DNA of 59,147 nucleotides from Chloroflexota bacterium (GTDB taxonomy: Bacteria; Chloroflexota; Anaerolineae; J036; Brachytrichaceae). The position numbers and the translations under genes are program-made. Each line of letters starts with the position of its first letter. The stretch's first letter is position 1. The stretch is from NCBI GenBank assembly GCA_023488685.1, contig JAMDDR010000542.1, forward strand, positions 1-59,147, in the 5' to 3' direction. Positions 34,485 through 44,146 of this stretch are shown in pieces. The notes under the pieces were generated by a model, which was not told where the DNA came from, searched no databases, and saw only the letters and a program-made list of their open reading frames with translations.

Positions 34485-35198
34485 TCAGGCCGCCTGGTTT
34501 AGTGTGGACTTACGTTCAGAGTGTAGGATGTAGCCAATGCCGGGGACAGTTTCAAGCAACTCGCTGTGCTGGTTTCCCAATTTCTGGCGGATACGTCCCA
34601 GATAGACGTGCAGGTAGTGACTGGATTCACGATATTCTGGACCCCACACGCGCGCGAGCAACTCCTCGTGCGTGATCACCGCGTCCAGATTCTGAGCCAG
34701 TTCCGCCAACAATGCAAATTCGGTGCGTGTCAAGTGCAACTCGCTGCCGTTGACGAACGCTCTGCGCGTGTCAAGGCCGATCAATAGCCCATCGATCTTG
34801 ACCTGGTTGCTGGGCTGCTGTTGCGGCTGCATATTGCTGGGGACGCGGCGCCGCACGGCCCGGATGCGCGCCAGTAACTCTTCCTGGCCGAAGGGTTTAG
34901 TGACAAAATCATCGGCGCCAGCATCGAGCGCCTGCACCTTCAGTTCTTCCTCGTCATGCGCGCTGAGCACGATGACCGGCGTATCCGATCGCTCGCGTAC
35001 CCACGCACACACGTCAATGCCACTCATGCCTGGCATCACCAGGTCGAGGATGAGCAGGTCGAATGACTCTGTTTTCAACCGGGTGAGCGCGTCGTTGCCA
35101 TCAACCGCCTCCTGGACAGCGTAGCCACGCCCCTCCAGATTGACACGGACCAGTTTGCGAATTTGTGCGTCGTCGTCGACGACCAGTATCTTCCACAT
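34485..35198 (-). CDS. OmpR/PhoB-family (KdpE-like) response regulator
   Basis: The 237-residue protein has a receiver domain (KILVVDDDAQIRKLVRVNL, phospho-acceptor Asp in LLILDLVMPGMSG, Lys in FVTKPFGQEELLAR) and a winged-helix C-terminus (VNGSELHLTRTEFALLAELA, LLARVWGPEYRESSHYLHVYLGRIRQKLG). The latter is closest to KdpE/OmpR-type effector domains. It lies 10 nt downstream of the receiver-only gene and belongs to the cluster with the PAS/GAF kinase. No target operator could be identified. Confidence 0.92.
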   Translation of the reverse strand: MWKILVVDDDAQIRKLVRVNLEGRGYAVQEAVDGNDALTRLKTESFDLLILDLVMPGMSGIDVCAWVRERSDTPVIVLSAHDEEELKVQALDAGADDFVTKPFGQEELLARIRAVRRRVPSNMQPQQQPSNQVKIDGLLIGLDTRRAFVNGSELHLTRTEFALLAELAQNLDAVITHEELLARVWGPEYRESSHYLHVYLGRIRQKLGNQHSELLETVPGIGYILHSERKSTLNQAA

Positions 35199-35208
35199 CG
35201 TTTGACTC

Positions 35209-35598
35209 CTAGTTCGTGACTCGCGTAAATGCGTTTTGTACCGCCCGCAAAAGTTGATCTGTACTTACCGGCTTCACGAGCACTTCGACGACGTTGGGGT
35301 ACGCCGCAGTGCTGATACTGGCGTCTGTGACCGACGCTGTCATGATGACGACGGGGATGTTCTGTGGAACATCCGGGTCCCCGGCGATCGCCTCCAAAAG
35401 ATTCCATCCGCTCATGCCCGGTAACTTTATGTCGAGCAGTAACACTTCTGCCACATCACCCGCTGTCCCATGCCGCAACCGCTCCAATCCCTCCTCAGCA
35501 TCGCCAGCCTCGATGACACGGTATCCGCGCCGTGTGAGATTGGCCGCTGCAAACTTACGAATATTAGCCTCATCATCAACGATCAGAACCGTCATCAC
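35209..35598 (-). CDS. Stand-alone receiver (response regulator) protein
   Basis: The 129-residue protein is a single CheY-like receiver: MTVLIVDDEANIRKFAAANLTRR, acceptor Asp in LLLDIKLPGMSG and the Lys in VEVLVKPVST. No output domain follows. It lies between the kinase gene and the OmpR-type regulator, so it may act as a phosphate sink or a signalling relay. The stretch VIMTASVTDASISTAAYPNVVEV is slightly longer than in CheY. The start ATG at 35598 is followed by a second Met. Confidence 0.88.
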   Translation of the reverse strand: MMTVLIVDDEANIRKFAAANLTRRGYRVIEAGDAEEGLERLRHGTAGDVAEVLLLDIKLPGMSGWNLLEAIAGDPDVPQNIPVVIMTASVTDASISTAAYPNVVEVLVKPVSTDQLLRAVQNAFTRVTN

Positions 35599-35635
35599 AG
35601 ATAAACCCCCTTTCAGTTCCAGAAACTTCAGTTCC

Positions 35636-35683
35636 AGAAACCCGATTTCTCCGCGCTGTACCCAGCGCCGAAATCGGGTTTCT
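35636..35683. repeat. Hairpin between kinase and receiver genes
   Basis: The arms AGAAACCCGATTTC and GAAATCGGGTTTCT form a 14-bp stem around a 20-base loop. The preceding bases 35613-35640 contain a direct tandem repeat CAGTTCCAGAAAC. No U run follows on the minus strand, so it is more likely an attenuator-like or dispersed hairpin than a simple terminator. Confidence 0.65.
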
Positions 35684-35732
35684 TTTCGTCCATTCGCACG
35701 GAATTATGACATGTTGAGTATTGCGATGGAAG

Positions 35733-38700
35733 CTAAACGGTCGAGGCGACAGGGAGTGTAAAGGACGCCGTTGTCCCAGGCCCTTCACGTTCCTGGATCC
35801 AGATCCTTCCGCCGTGCGCCTCGATCAACCCTTTGCAGATTGCCAAACCCGCACCTTTGGTGCGCTTGTTGCTGTCGCCTTCACCACGGCGGAATGCTTC
35901 AAAGATGTAAATGCGCTCTTCGGGGGGGATGCCGATCCCCTGATCGCTCACGTCTACCTGGACGGTGTCTCCCTGCGTAAATGCCCGGACTGCGATGTCA
36001 CTCCGGCGTGGCGAATATTTGGCTGCATTATCCACTAAATTTGTGAGCACTTGAGCGACGCGCTGTGTGTCCGCCTTGATGGACGGCAAGTCATCTGGGA
36101 TATGGATGTTCAGCGTGTGGTTGGACGTAATCGCCTGGAGCTGAGACATGGCTGCTGAGACAATATCGCTGAGCGCGCATGGTGCCGGCCGGACGCGCAA
36201 CAGGCCCGCATCGAGCCGCGACAGGTCGAGTAACTGCTCAATCATCTCGGTGAGCTTGTCCGCTTCTTCATTGATGGTGCTAATAAAATCGCGTTGACTC
36301 AATTCGTCCCACGAGACGTCCTGCGCCAGCAGGGTGGTGGCGAAGCCCTTGATGGAGGTGAGCGGCGTGCGCAACTCGTGTGAGATCATGGCCAGGAACT
36401 TGAGCCTGAGTTCATTTGCCTTTTCGGCCTCGCGGCGTGCTTCTGCCTCCATCTCAAGCAGGCGCATGTTGTGAATCGCTACCGCGGCCTGGTCGACCAA
36501 TCCCTGGATGTGCCGGACGTCTGACTTGTCAAGGATGCCGGGCGACAGGAAATGAAAAGACATGGCGCCGTTCCACTGACCGTTGGCGATGAGTGGGAAT
36601 GACAACAGGCTGCGAGAGCCAAGATCCGGCAGATGCGACAGCATCTGCTCCGGGATGTGGGGCGCCGCATTCAGGTCGCTGACCTGGATGACCTTGGTGC
36701 GGGGAAAAACGATGTCAACACTATCGGGGTGAATGGGGTAACGTGTGCCGGCGAAGTGGGGCCGGCCCGTCTCGCGACTCTGGTCGACCAGCACCAATGC
36801 ATTGCTTGGTGGCGACTCATGCTCGGCGTGTGGTCGATCCAGCAAGGTGACAGAGCCGTAACTTGCGGGTCGCAGATAGCTGCTCGCAAGCAACACGTTC
36901 AGCACATCCTCGGGCGTGCGCGCCAGGCCGATGCGCTGGCTTACGTCGTACAGTTCCCTCGTGCGCCGCAGCACGCTGCGGACCGTTTCTTGTGCCTGCC
37001 GCCGCACGGCAATCTCCCGTCGTAGTCCCAGGTTGGCTGACTGTAACTGGGTCGTTCTTTCGTTCACCCGCTGTTCGAGTTGGGCGTTCAACGTGCGCAC
37101 CGCTGCCTCGGCACGCCGCCGCTCAGTGATTTCCGTCTGCAAGGTGACATTTGTCGCCCGCAACTGTGCCGTGCGCTCGGCAACGCGTTGCTCCAACTCG
37201 CTGTTGAGCTGTTGTGCCTGGCGGAACAGTCTGGTGTTGTCGACGGCCAATCCCGCCCGCCGGCCAATCTCTTCGGCCAACGCCAGATCGTCGCCGGTGT
37301 AGTGACGCCTGGATTCAGCCCAGACGAACGTGATGGCGCCCAACGTGCGGCCACGCGCGATCATCGGCGCGATCATGACGGATGAGAAGCCGATGCTGCG
37401 CACGATTGCCAGGCGCTCAGGGTCTTTGATCGTCGCAGTGATGAGTTCATCCGGGATATCAGGGTAAAACTCTGATCGTCCTGTGCGTAACACGCTGGGG
37501 ATGCCAGTCGGAGCATCCCAGTTGGATGGGTGGTCCCGCTGCCACTCCAGTATCACAGCCACTTTCCCTGGATCGACGTGCGCAACGGCCAGTTGCTGCA
37601 CGGATGCGTCTTCTTCGATCAAGTGAACCGCACACCAGTCAGCCATGTCGGGCACGGCGAGTTGGGCCACATCTTGAAGCATCGTCTCGTAGTCACGCGA
37701 GGTGGCAAGGATGTTGCCTGCGTTGGCCAGCAGGCGTTGAGCCTGTTCACTGCGTTTGATGTCGGTGATATCCTGAAAGATGTTGACGACAGAGGTGGGC
37801 TGCCCGCGTTCGTTAAGTACCGGGGTGGCTTTGACATTGGACCACCGCTCGACGCCATTGTCGCGCTTGCGGAACCGGATGATGGCTGAGACGCTTTGCC
37901 CCGTCTGCAACGCAATGCGCCCTGGAAGCCGATCGTAGCTTAAGGGCTTGCCGTCCTCATCCAGGATATCAAACCGGCGCCGGATGGCGCCAACGTCGGT
38001 GCTGATCAGGTGCGCCGGCGATTCGTCGCCGAGCAACTGTGCGGCCGTGGCGTTGGCGTAGATGAGGCTGCCGTCCGGCGCCTGCGCAGTGATACCATCG
38101 GCTGCACCTTGCAGGATAATCGCAAGTTGATCGCGCGAGGTCCGCAGTTCCTGCACCATGCGATCTCGTTCGCTGATATCAACCCCGACGCCGACAATGC
38201 TCGCGAGTGATCCGTCAGGGTGGTAGCGATTGGCCGACGTGAGTTCAATCGTCACTGGTGCAGTGTTCTTTGCAGATAGCACGAGTACGACATTGGTGAC
38301 ATCCCCTGAGCGCCACTGCCGATAGAGCTGATCTACCTGATGGCGCTGCTGACCGGGGATGAAGATGTCCCACCAGTTCTTGCCAATCAACTCATCCGGC
38401 GCATAGCCAGTGATTTTTGTGACTGCTTCATTGACAGCCAGGGTCGTCCCGGAAGGGGCCAATTCGAAGACGACGGCAGGTATTCGGGTAACAAGATGAC
38501 GGTAACTGGCCTGGGACTGGCGCAAAGCCTGTTGTGTATGGCGGAGCAGGACGGACGCCAATTCGTCATTGTTGAGTACCGTGTTTACCTGGCCGGTCAC
38601 AAGGGCTTGCAGGATCGCTTCTGCTTCGGACAGCCGTTGAGTGAGACCGGCAATCATGTCGTCGTCATGATCTGGATCGAGGCTGCTGTTATCTGCGCCG

Positions 38701-38753
38701 TGCTGGTCATCTTCGTGGTTGTCTTCATGGACGAAGGACACCGCATCACTCAC
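35733..38753 (-). CDS. PAS/GAF hybrid-type sensor histidine kinase, cytoplasmic
   Basis: The 1006-residue protein has two PAS domains (around residues 80-200 and 205-330), a GAF domain (about 345-500), a coiled-coil with QQLNSELEQRVAERTAQLRA repeats (about 500-580), a second GAF (about 610-760), then HisKA (FLAMISHELRTPLTSIKGF, His near 785) and HATPase boxes NLVDNAAKYSP, VSDQGIGIPPE and KGAGLAICKGLIEAHGG. No membrane segment is visible, so it probably senses an intracellular or redox/light signal through the GAF/PAS part. The two downstream response regulators are its likely partners. Confidence 0.92.
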   Translation of the reverse strand: MSDAVSFVHEDNHEDDQHGADNSSLDPDHDDDMIAGLTQRLSEAEAILQALVTGQVNTVLNNDELASVLLRHTQQALRQSQASYRHLVTRIPAVVFELAPSGTTLAVNEAVTKITGYAPDELIGKNWWDIFIPGQQRHQVDQLYRQWRSGDVTNVVLVLSAKNTAPVTIELTSANRYHPDGSLASIVGVGVDISERDRMVQELRTSRDQLAIILQGAADGITAQAPDGSLIYANATAAQLLGDESPAHLISTDVGAIRRRFDILDEDGKPLSYDRLPGRIALQTGQSVSAIIRFRKRDNGVERWSNVKATPVLNERGQPTSVVNIFQDITDIKRSEQAQRLLANAGNILATSRDYETMLQDVAQLAVPDMADWCAVHLIEEDASVQQLAVAHVDPGKVAVILEWQRDHPSNWDAPTGIPSVLRTGRSEFYPDIPDELITATIKDPERLAIVRSIGFSSVMIAPMIARGRTLGAITFVWAESRRHYTGDDLALAEEIGRRAGLAVDNTRLFRQAQQLNSELEQRVAERTAQLRATNVTLQTEITERRRAEAAVRTLNAQLEQRVNERTTQLQSANLGLRREIAVRRQAQETVRSVLRRTRELYDVSQRIGLARTPEDVLNVLLASSYLRPASYGSVTLLDRPHAEHESPPSNALVLVDQSRETGRPHFAGTRYPIHPDSVDIVFPRTKVIQVSDLNAAPHIPEQMLSHLPDLGSRSLLSFPLIANGQWNGAMSFHFLSPGILDKSDVRHIQGLVDQAAVAIHNMRLLEMEAEARREAEKANELRLKFLAMISHELRTPLTSIKGFATTLLAQDVSWDELSQRDFISTINEEADKLTEMIEQLLDLSRLDAGLLRVRPAPCALSDIVSAAMSQLQAITSNHTLNIHIPDDLPSIKADTQRVAQVLTNLVDNAAKYSPRRSDIAVRAFTQGDTVQVDVSDQGIGIPPEERIYIFEAFRRGEGDSNKRTKGAGLAICKGLIEAHGGRIWIQEREGPGTTASFTLPVASTV

Positions 38754-39029
38754 AATTATCCTCCCCTGCTTTTATCCATTTTGTGTAAGAGTCGCAGCAC
38801 AAGTGTGTGGCAATGGATGCGTGTGCGGAGGGGTGGCGTGCGACTGTGATATAACGATGAAGGAGAGGCTACGGCTGCCGCTGCTGTTTGCATTACTATA
38901 TCACTTCTCAGGGCCTTCATCGGCGCAACCTACGGTAGCTGTGTCTGTCACTGGGTCGCACTCGTAACAAGATCGGGCACAATATAGGCATCTTGCGAGC
39001 AATGACTTGCACTGCTAGGAGACTCGCGA

Positions 39030-40280
39030 ATGACGTTTAACCTACAGAATGATTGGAGAGGCTGGGTAAGCCCTCTGCTTGTGACAGTTGGCCTGTTGCT
39101 GACTGCTTGTGGTGGGGGGAGCACGCCGGCATCGGTGCAAACGGCCACACCGACGGCTACAGGCCCGCAGCTCAGGCTCTCACCTGCCAGCGGCACCTTA
39201 AATACCCAACTCACCATCGACGGCGCCGGGTTCCCGGCGAACGCTCAAGTCCGTGTGCACATGGATGCCACGGATACAGATCGGAGCCCTCAGTTTATCG
39301 GCGAAGTGCTTACAAACGAAGGCGGCCAATTCAAGCTCATCTTCATCATTCCCAGCGTATGGTCAGATGGAACCCCCATCACTGACCGGACGCTGAATTT
39401 CACGGGTATCACAGCCGACGAGGCATTGTCTGCCACGGCTGGTTTCACCAACGTAAGTGCTCCCAGTGGTGAAGGCATGCCCCAACCCGAGGCGACTGAT
39501 CCCGCCGATGATCCGTCTGTGGCAGGACCATCGCTTGCGCTCGTGCCGGATACGGGCGGCGCGAATACAACGGTCGCGGCGAGTGCCAGTGGTTTCCCGG
39601 CCAATACGCGTATTGTGATTCAACTCGGTGTGCCTGGCGCGGGTGCGAATCCACAGGTCTACGCAAATGTCGAGACCGATGCCAATGGGAGTGCGAGTCT
39701 ATCATTTGTGATGCCGGGAGCATGGCCCGACGGGCGAGCGATCACAGACCGCACCTTGATCGTGTTGGCTGGCACAGAGGATGGAAGGATCAAGGCGCTG
39801 GCTCAGTTCAACTTCGACGCCACCGCTCCAGCCGCGACCCCCGTTGCGACAGTTTCAGACGGGTCAGCCCAACCTACCACGGATGTTGTAGCCACGCCAA
39901 CTGCCGGTGCACAAACCACTGTGCCGGCTTCCACAACTCCCCTGGTCGTTGATGGGCCTGGCCCCGATACACCTGAACCTATCCAGGCGTCTATCGACTT
40001 CCTCTACTCGCTGTTGCGTGACCCATCCGGTGCGAGCAGTGTGTCCTATTTAAGCCAGCGGTTGAGAACAGAGATCAGCGATAACTGGGCACTGCCAACC
40101 GGCTTGGGAATACAGCCTGGCTATAACTCGTTTCAGGTGGTGATGGTTGGCAAGAGTGAGGAAAGCGTCACCCTACAGGCCACACTCACGTATGAGTCAG
40201 GTGCGAGCATTCGCACGCTCACGATGGTCAAAGAAGGCGAGAATTGGCGTGTGGATAAGGTTGTGGCGGGAGGGCAATGA
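39030..40280 (+). CDS. Secreted lipoprotein with two tandem repeat domains and an NTF2-like tail
   Basis: The N-terminus has a helix and the lipobox LLLTAC at residues 23-28. Two similar domains follow, about 45-155 and 165-275; both contain the pattern ANxxFPAN(T/A)xVxVxL, then PQxxxxVxTxxxGxxxLxFxxPxxWxDGxxITDRTL. A Pro/Thr-rich linker follows, then a C-terminal domain ending VKEGENWRVDKVVAGGQ, like NTF2-type proteins that bind small ligands. Function unknown. It is convergent with the mutarotase-fold gene and a hairpin separates them. Confidence 0.72.
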   Translation: MTFNLQNDWRGWVSPLLVTVGLLLTACGGGSTPASVQTATPTATGPQLRLSPASGTLNTQLTIDGAGFPANAQVRVHMDATDTDRSPQFIGEVLTNEGGQFKLIFIIPSVWSDGTPITDRTLNFTGITADEALSATAGFTNVSAPSGEGMPQPEATDPADDPSVAGPSLALVPDTGGANTTVAASASGFPANTRIVIQLGVPGAGANPQVYANVETDANGSASLSFVMPGAWPDGRAITDRTLIVLAGTEDGRIKALAQFNFDATAPAATPVATVSDGSAQPTTDVVATPTAGAQTTVPASTTPLVVDGPGPDTPEPIQASIDFLYSLLRDPSGASSVSYLSQRLRTEISDNWALPTGLGIQPGYNSFQVVMVGKSEESVTLQATLTYESGASIRTLTMVKEGENWRVDKVVAGGQ

Positions 40281-40282
40281 GT

Positions 40283-40312
40283 TGGATGGCGGACCCAATC
40301 GGCCGCCATCCA
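40283..40312. terminator. Bidirectional hairpin between convergent genes
   Basis: The 10-bp arms TGGATGGCGG and CCGCCATCCA flank a 10-base loop directly after the lipoprotein stop and just before the stop of the convergent gene. Confidence 0.7.
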
Positions 40313-40313
40313 G

Positions 40314-41210
40314 CTAAAGTTGTCGCGCGATCTGTAGGGCAACAGCCTCACTGTTTGGCTGTTGCACGCCAGCCCGCAATTGCCATGTCTCAATGTGGGT
40401 GACAGACGCACCTGGGGCCAGTGGAGCCAGCGGTCCGAGCGTCTCTACCTCGACAAAGCGATCGTTGCAGTAGCATTCGCAGTTGCATCCGTAGTCCGGG
40501 TGGTCAGCGCCGAGTTGCGGGTCGAAGTGCTTTGTGAACAGTGTGCCATCTAGCCAGTACCCGGCCCAACCGTGCACATTGCGATAGCCCAGCTTGGTGG
40601 GTGGCGCCGCTTTTGCGTGGACAAGCGTCACTTCGTTTCCAAACACGAAGCGCCCGTCGGCGAAGTTGGTGTAGGGCCAGAAGCTATAGCGTTTATTCGG
40701 TAATAAACTCTCAGGATCGGCAGGATCGATGGGTTGTGGGAGCAACACGATGCCGCCCAAACGGCATTGTGTAATCGCCCAGGTCGCCAGTTCGACTGAC
40801 CACAGCCCTGTATTGTGCAAGGTGTGCGTGACGGTCACGACAGGTTTCTCGGCCTCCATCACGAAGTCCAATCTCTTTTCAATCCCGGCGCCATCTGCCG
40901 CCAGGGTAACTGTGAGGCCGTTCGCTTTCTCGTCAACCTTGATCGGCTGTGTCTCGGGCCAGTACGTGCGCAGGCTCCATTCGGGTGCGTGCCACAGCCG
41001 GTGACCGCCGATCAGGTGGTAAGGTCCGTTCTGGGAAGGGATCGTCACGTCTGGCAATTCGGCGAAGAGGTTTTCTCCCTGCGGCCAGCCGAGAAAGATC
41101 GCGCGCGGCCCGCGTTGTGTGGTTACGGCCAGGCGGACGTGGCCGTTGCTGACCCACGTCACTGCCATCCCAGCATACTCGCCGTGCTCAAGTTTCACCA
41201 TTGTGCTCAT
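40314..41210 (-). CDS. Aldose-1-epimerase-fold (galactose-mutarotase-like) protein of unknown function
   Basis: The 298-residue protein reads as a beta-sandwich of the mutarotase type, with GPRAIFLGWPQGENLFAELPD, an early H-x-H-x-L/W pattern (HLIGGHRLWHAPEW) and late GYRNVHGWAGYWLDGTLFTKHF. DUF4380-like proteins have this kind of motif. CNCECYCNDRF adds four nearby cysteines and could be a metal site. ATG at 41210 is chosen; the ATG at 41201 is also possible. It may process or bind a sugar. No pathway partner is adjacent. Confidence 0.65.
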   Translation of the reverse strand: MSTMVKLEHGEYAGMAVTWVSNGHVRLAVTTQRGPRAIFLGWPQGENLFAELPDVTIPSQNGPYHLIGGHRLWHAPEWSLRTYWPETQPIKVDEKANGLTVTLAADGAGIEKRLDFVMEAEKPVVTVTHTLHNTGLWSVELATWAITQCRLGGIVLLPQPIDPADPESLLPNKRYSFWPYTNFADGRFVFGNEVTLVHAKAAPPTKLGYRNVHGWAGYWLDGTLFTKHFDPQLGADHPDYGCNCECYCNDRFVEVETLGPLAPLAPGASVTHIETWQLRAGVQQPNSEAVALQIARQL

Positions 41211-41444
41211 TCTCCTGCATCGCCCCGCATCCCCGGAAAACGAGCTGGCAGATGCGCGAACTGCCTGCCTGTATGGGCCAAATTTCTCCCGGAATACTGG
41301 TATGCAGGGCGGTAACCATGATAGGATATGTCGTGCCTGTTAACTTTAAGGGCATTTCATCATTTGAGCAAGGACATAGATACAAAAGCGCTCTCAAAAT
41401 GGCTCCACGCCTGCGAGAACCCGCCAGAAGTTTGAGGCACATCC

Positions 41445-42641
41445 ATGAAGTTAGCGAAGCGTTTAACCGACCTGGGGACCGAAACCGCCTTTGCCGTATC
41501 CGATGCGGCCGCCGCTTGGGCAGCCCAAGGGCATAAAGTCTATCCGTTCCATCTTGGCGATATCGATCTCCCCACACCATCGAACATCGTTGAAGCCCAA
41601 TGCCGGGCCATCGAAAATGGAAAGACGGGCTATGCGCCGGGTGCCGGCATCCCGCAGTTGCGAGAGATGATCGCATCCGACGTGGGTGCGCGGCGTGGCA
41701 TCGCCTATGCTATGGAAAATGTCGCCGTGCAACCTGGAGGCAAGCCGGTCGTCACCAAGTTCATCCAGTCTGTGATGAATCCCGGCGACGAAGTCCTTTA
41801 CCCCAATCCCGGCTATCCCATCTACGAATCGCAAATCGAGTACCACGGCGGTATTGCACGTCCGTATCGTTTTGTGGAAGGCAGCACGGGCTTTCAGATC
41901 GACATGGACTACCTGGTGGCGTCGATCACGCCACGGACGCGTGTCCTGATCTACAACAATCAGCAAAATCCGCTCGGCACCGAGTCCAGTCACGCAGAAA
42001 TGGAGCGCCTGGCCGAAATTGCCATACGGCATGATCTCATCGTCCTCTCGGATGAAGCATACTTTGAGATTCGTTACGCGGGTGGCAGCGAGAGTATCGC
42101 CAGTATCCCCGGTATGCAAGAGCGCACGGTGATTCTGTATACGTTTTCCAAGAAATATGCCATGACGGGTTGGCGACTTGGCGCGGCTGTAGGACCGAAA
42201 GATGTCATCCAGGCTATCGCCAGGCTCAACACCAACGACGAATCTTGCACGGCACATTTTGTGCAGTGGGCCGGCGTTGAGGCACTTAGCGGTAGCCAGG
42301 ACGGGCCGGCGCAGATTCTCAAGGTGCTGGAGGAGCGGCGCGACCTGGCTGTTGAGATACTCCAGTCCATCGACGGTGTGTCATTGCACAAGCCGGATAC
42401 GACGTTCTACCTGTTCCCAAATGTGACGCGCGTCATGGAGAATATGGGATTTAGCGACGTCGCCGATTTCGCCACCGCAGCGTTGAAGAACACCTGCGTT
42501 TCGTTTTGTACACGCAAGCATTTCGGACGCCCACAACCTGGTGAACGTGAGCACTATATCCGCCTCGCTTACTCCGGCATTAGCGCTGAGAATATCCGTG
42601 AAGGGCTGGGGAGGTTGAAGGCGTGGAGCGATCGATTTTAG
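41445..42641 (+). CDS. PLP-dependent aminotransferase class I/II
   Basis: The 398-residue protein has the fold-type I pattern: LGDIDLPTPSNIVEAQ and YAPGAGIPQLREMI early, EVLYPNPGYPIYES in the middle, NNQQNPLGTESS, the PLP-contact LSDEAYFEIRY and the Schiff-base lysine in LYTFSKKYAMTGWRLG (about residue 230). It ends with the substrate arginine region HYIRLAYSG. It may be an aspartate, alanine or broad-range aminotransferase; exact specificity is not readable. It is followed by a hydroxyacid dehydrogenase on the same strand. Confidence 0.9.
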   Translation: MKLAKRLTDLGTETAFAVSDAAAAWAAQGHKVYPFHLGDIDLPTPSNIVEAQCRAIENGKTGYAPGAGIPQLREMIASDVGARRGIAYAMENVAVQPGGKPVVTKFIQSVMNPGDEVLYPNPGYPIYESQIEYHGGIARPYRFVEGSTGFQIDMDYLVASITPRTRVLIYNNQQNPLGTESSHAEMERLAEIAIRHDLIVLSDEAYFEIRYAGGSESIASIPGMQERTVILYTFSKKYAMTGWRLGAAVGPKDVIQAIARLNTNDESCTAHFVQWAGVEALSGSQDGPAQILKVLEERRDLAVEILQSIDGVSLHKPDTTFYLFPNVTRVMENMGFSDVADFATAALKNTCVSFCTRKHFGRPQPGEREHYIRLAYSGISAENIREGLGRLKAWSDRF

Positions 42642-42712
42642 ATTTTGGATTGGGGATTTTGGATTGCATATTGCGGATTGCGGATCGCAAATTTGGGTTG
42701 CGCATTTCGTTT
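42635..42712 (+). repeat. Low-complexity GATTTTGGATT-like tandem stretch
   Basis: Between the aminotransferase and the dehydrogenase, units such as TTTTGGATT and GATTGCGGATT repeat several times with small changes. No gene is present there. Such stretches are common between genes of some bacteria and probably arise by slippage. Confidence 0.55.
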
Positions 42713-42741
42713 TACGCTTTACGAATTAGGAATTCCAACTT

Positions 42742-43722
42742 ATGGCTAAACCAAAAGTGTTTGTGACACGGATCATTCCCGATCGCGGGTTGAAGAGGAT
42801 TCTGGATCATACGGATGCAACTGTCTGGCAGGATGATCTGCCGCCACCGCGCGCCGTGCTGCTTGAGCGCGCACACGACTGCGATGGTCTTGTGACGCTG
42901 TTGACGGACAAGGTGGATGGCGAGTTGTTTGATGCTGCGCCGCATTTGAAGGTGGTGGCTAATTACGCCGTGGGATTTGACAATATCGATGTAATGGCGG
43001 CAACCCAACGCGGCATCCCGGTGACGAATACGCCCGGAGTGCTCACCGAGACGACGGCCGACCTGGCTTTTACACTGCTGATGACCGCGGCACGGCGGAT
43101 TGCGGAAGGGCGTGACTATGCCAAATCAGGACAATGGAAGACCTGGGGGCCAATGCTGTTGCTTGGACAGGATATCTACGGTGCTACGCTGGGAATCGCC
43201 GGTATTGGTCGTATCGGTTTTGCCGTCGCTCGCCGCGCCAGGGGGTTCAATATGAGGATCCTCTACCATGACGCGGTGCGCAACGAACGGGCCGAGAGTG
43301 AATTGGGAGCCCGCTTTGTGTCCAAGCAGGAATTGCTGGCGCAATCCGACTTTCTGTCGTTGCACGTGCCGCTCGCACCTGACACACGGCATTTCATAGA
43401 CCAGGCCGCTCTGGCGGCGATGAAGCCTAATGCGGTGCTGGTGAATACCTCACGCGGGCCGGTCGTGGACACGATGGCGTTGTACGAGGCACTGAAGGCC
43501 AGGCGCATCTTCGCCGCCGCGTTGGATGTGACTGACCCGGAACCCTTGCCGGCTGACCACCCGTTGTACACACTCGATAACGCATTGATCGTCCCACATA
43601 TCGCCAGCGCCAGCTTTGAGACACGTAACCGTATGGCTGAGATAGCCGCAGACAACCTGCTGGCGGGTTTGGCCGGACAGGTGCCGCCAAACTGCTTGAA
43701 TCCTGATATTTTCAAGAAGTAA
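42742..43722 (+). CDS. D-2-hydroxyacid dehydrogenase, glyoxylate/hydroxypyruvate reductase-like
   Basis: The 326-residue protein has the D-isomer dehydrogenase layout: [13 protein letters not shown], the NAD-binding Rossmann motif [19 protein letters not shown] at about residues 150-168, [18 protein letters not shown], the Arg of NTSRGPVVD (about residue 236), and the catalytic Glu and His in DVTDPEPLP and [11 protein letters not shown]. Likely substrate is glyoxylate or hydroxypyruvate. It stands about 100 nt downstream of the aminotransferase and could consume the keto acid it makes, an inference. Confidence 0.92.
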   Translation: MAKPKVFVTRIIPDRGLKRILDHTDATVWQDDLPPPRAVLLERAHDCDGLVTLLTDKVDGELFDAAPHLKVVANYAVGFDNIDVMAATQRGIPVTNTPGVLTETTADLAFTLLMTAARRIAEGRDYAKSGQWKTWGPMLLLGQDIYGATLGIAGIGRIGFAVARRARGFNMRILYHDAVRNERAESELGARFVSKQELLAQSDFLSLHVPLAPDTRHFIDQAALAAMKPNAVLVNTSRGPVVDTMALYEALKARRIFAAALDVTDPEPLPADHPLYTLDNALIVPHIASASFETRNRMAEIAADNLLAGLAGQVPPNCLNPDIFKK

Positions 43723-43783
43723 CCCTGAAGGGAGTGCGCAGTGCATAGTGCTCAGTGCTCTGTCGCTCTCCACACTGCTCCAA

Positions 43784-43887
43784 GCCCCCGTCCGCGGGGG
43801 CGTCTTCCTGGCGACAACGCGGTCGGGTGCATTTCGCCCCATCCCGCTCCAAGCGTTCAGTCTGCATCCTCAGATGCAGGCTGAACG
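43784..43887. ncRNA. Two strong hairpins in the gap before msrP (possible structured RNA or repeat)
   Basis: The first hairpin is GCCCCCG-TCCG-CGGGGGC (43784-43801). The second is a 15-bp stem with one G-T wobble, formed by CGTTCAGTCTGCATC and GATGCAGGCTGAACG around CTCA (43854-43887). Neither is followed by a U run, so they are not ordinary terminators. The rest of 43723-44146 shows no gene. Confidence 0.35.
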
Positions 43888-44146
43888 AACTGGGGGGTGT
43901 AGTCCGCCTGAAGGCTCGCCCTCCGAGTCGCTCTACACTTCCAGCTATAACACCCGTGACGGGGATGTGTCGGATAGGTCGAAAGAAGCTTACCGTGAAG
44001 CCGGCGCGTTTGTGTTATGTTGCGGAACGGAGATATGCCGTAAGAAACCGTTAATCACCTATTTAGCGTTTACTCAAATGTAGCGGTTAGAATGCGTGTT
44101 GTCGATTGGATGTGTGTGGGCTGAATCGTGAAGGAGCAGGTGAGAG

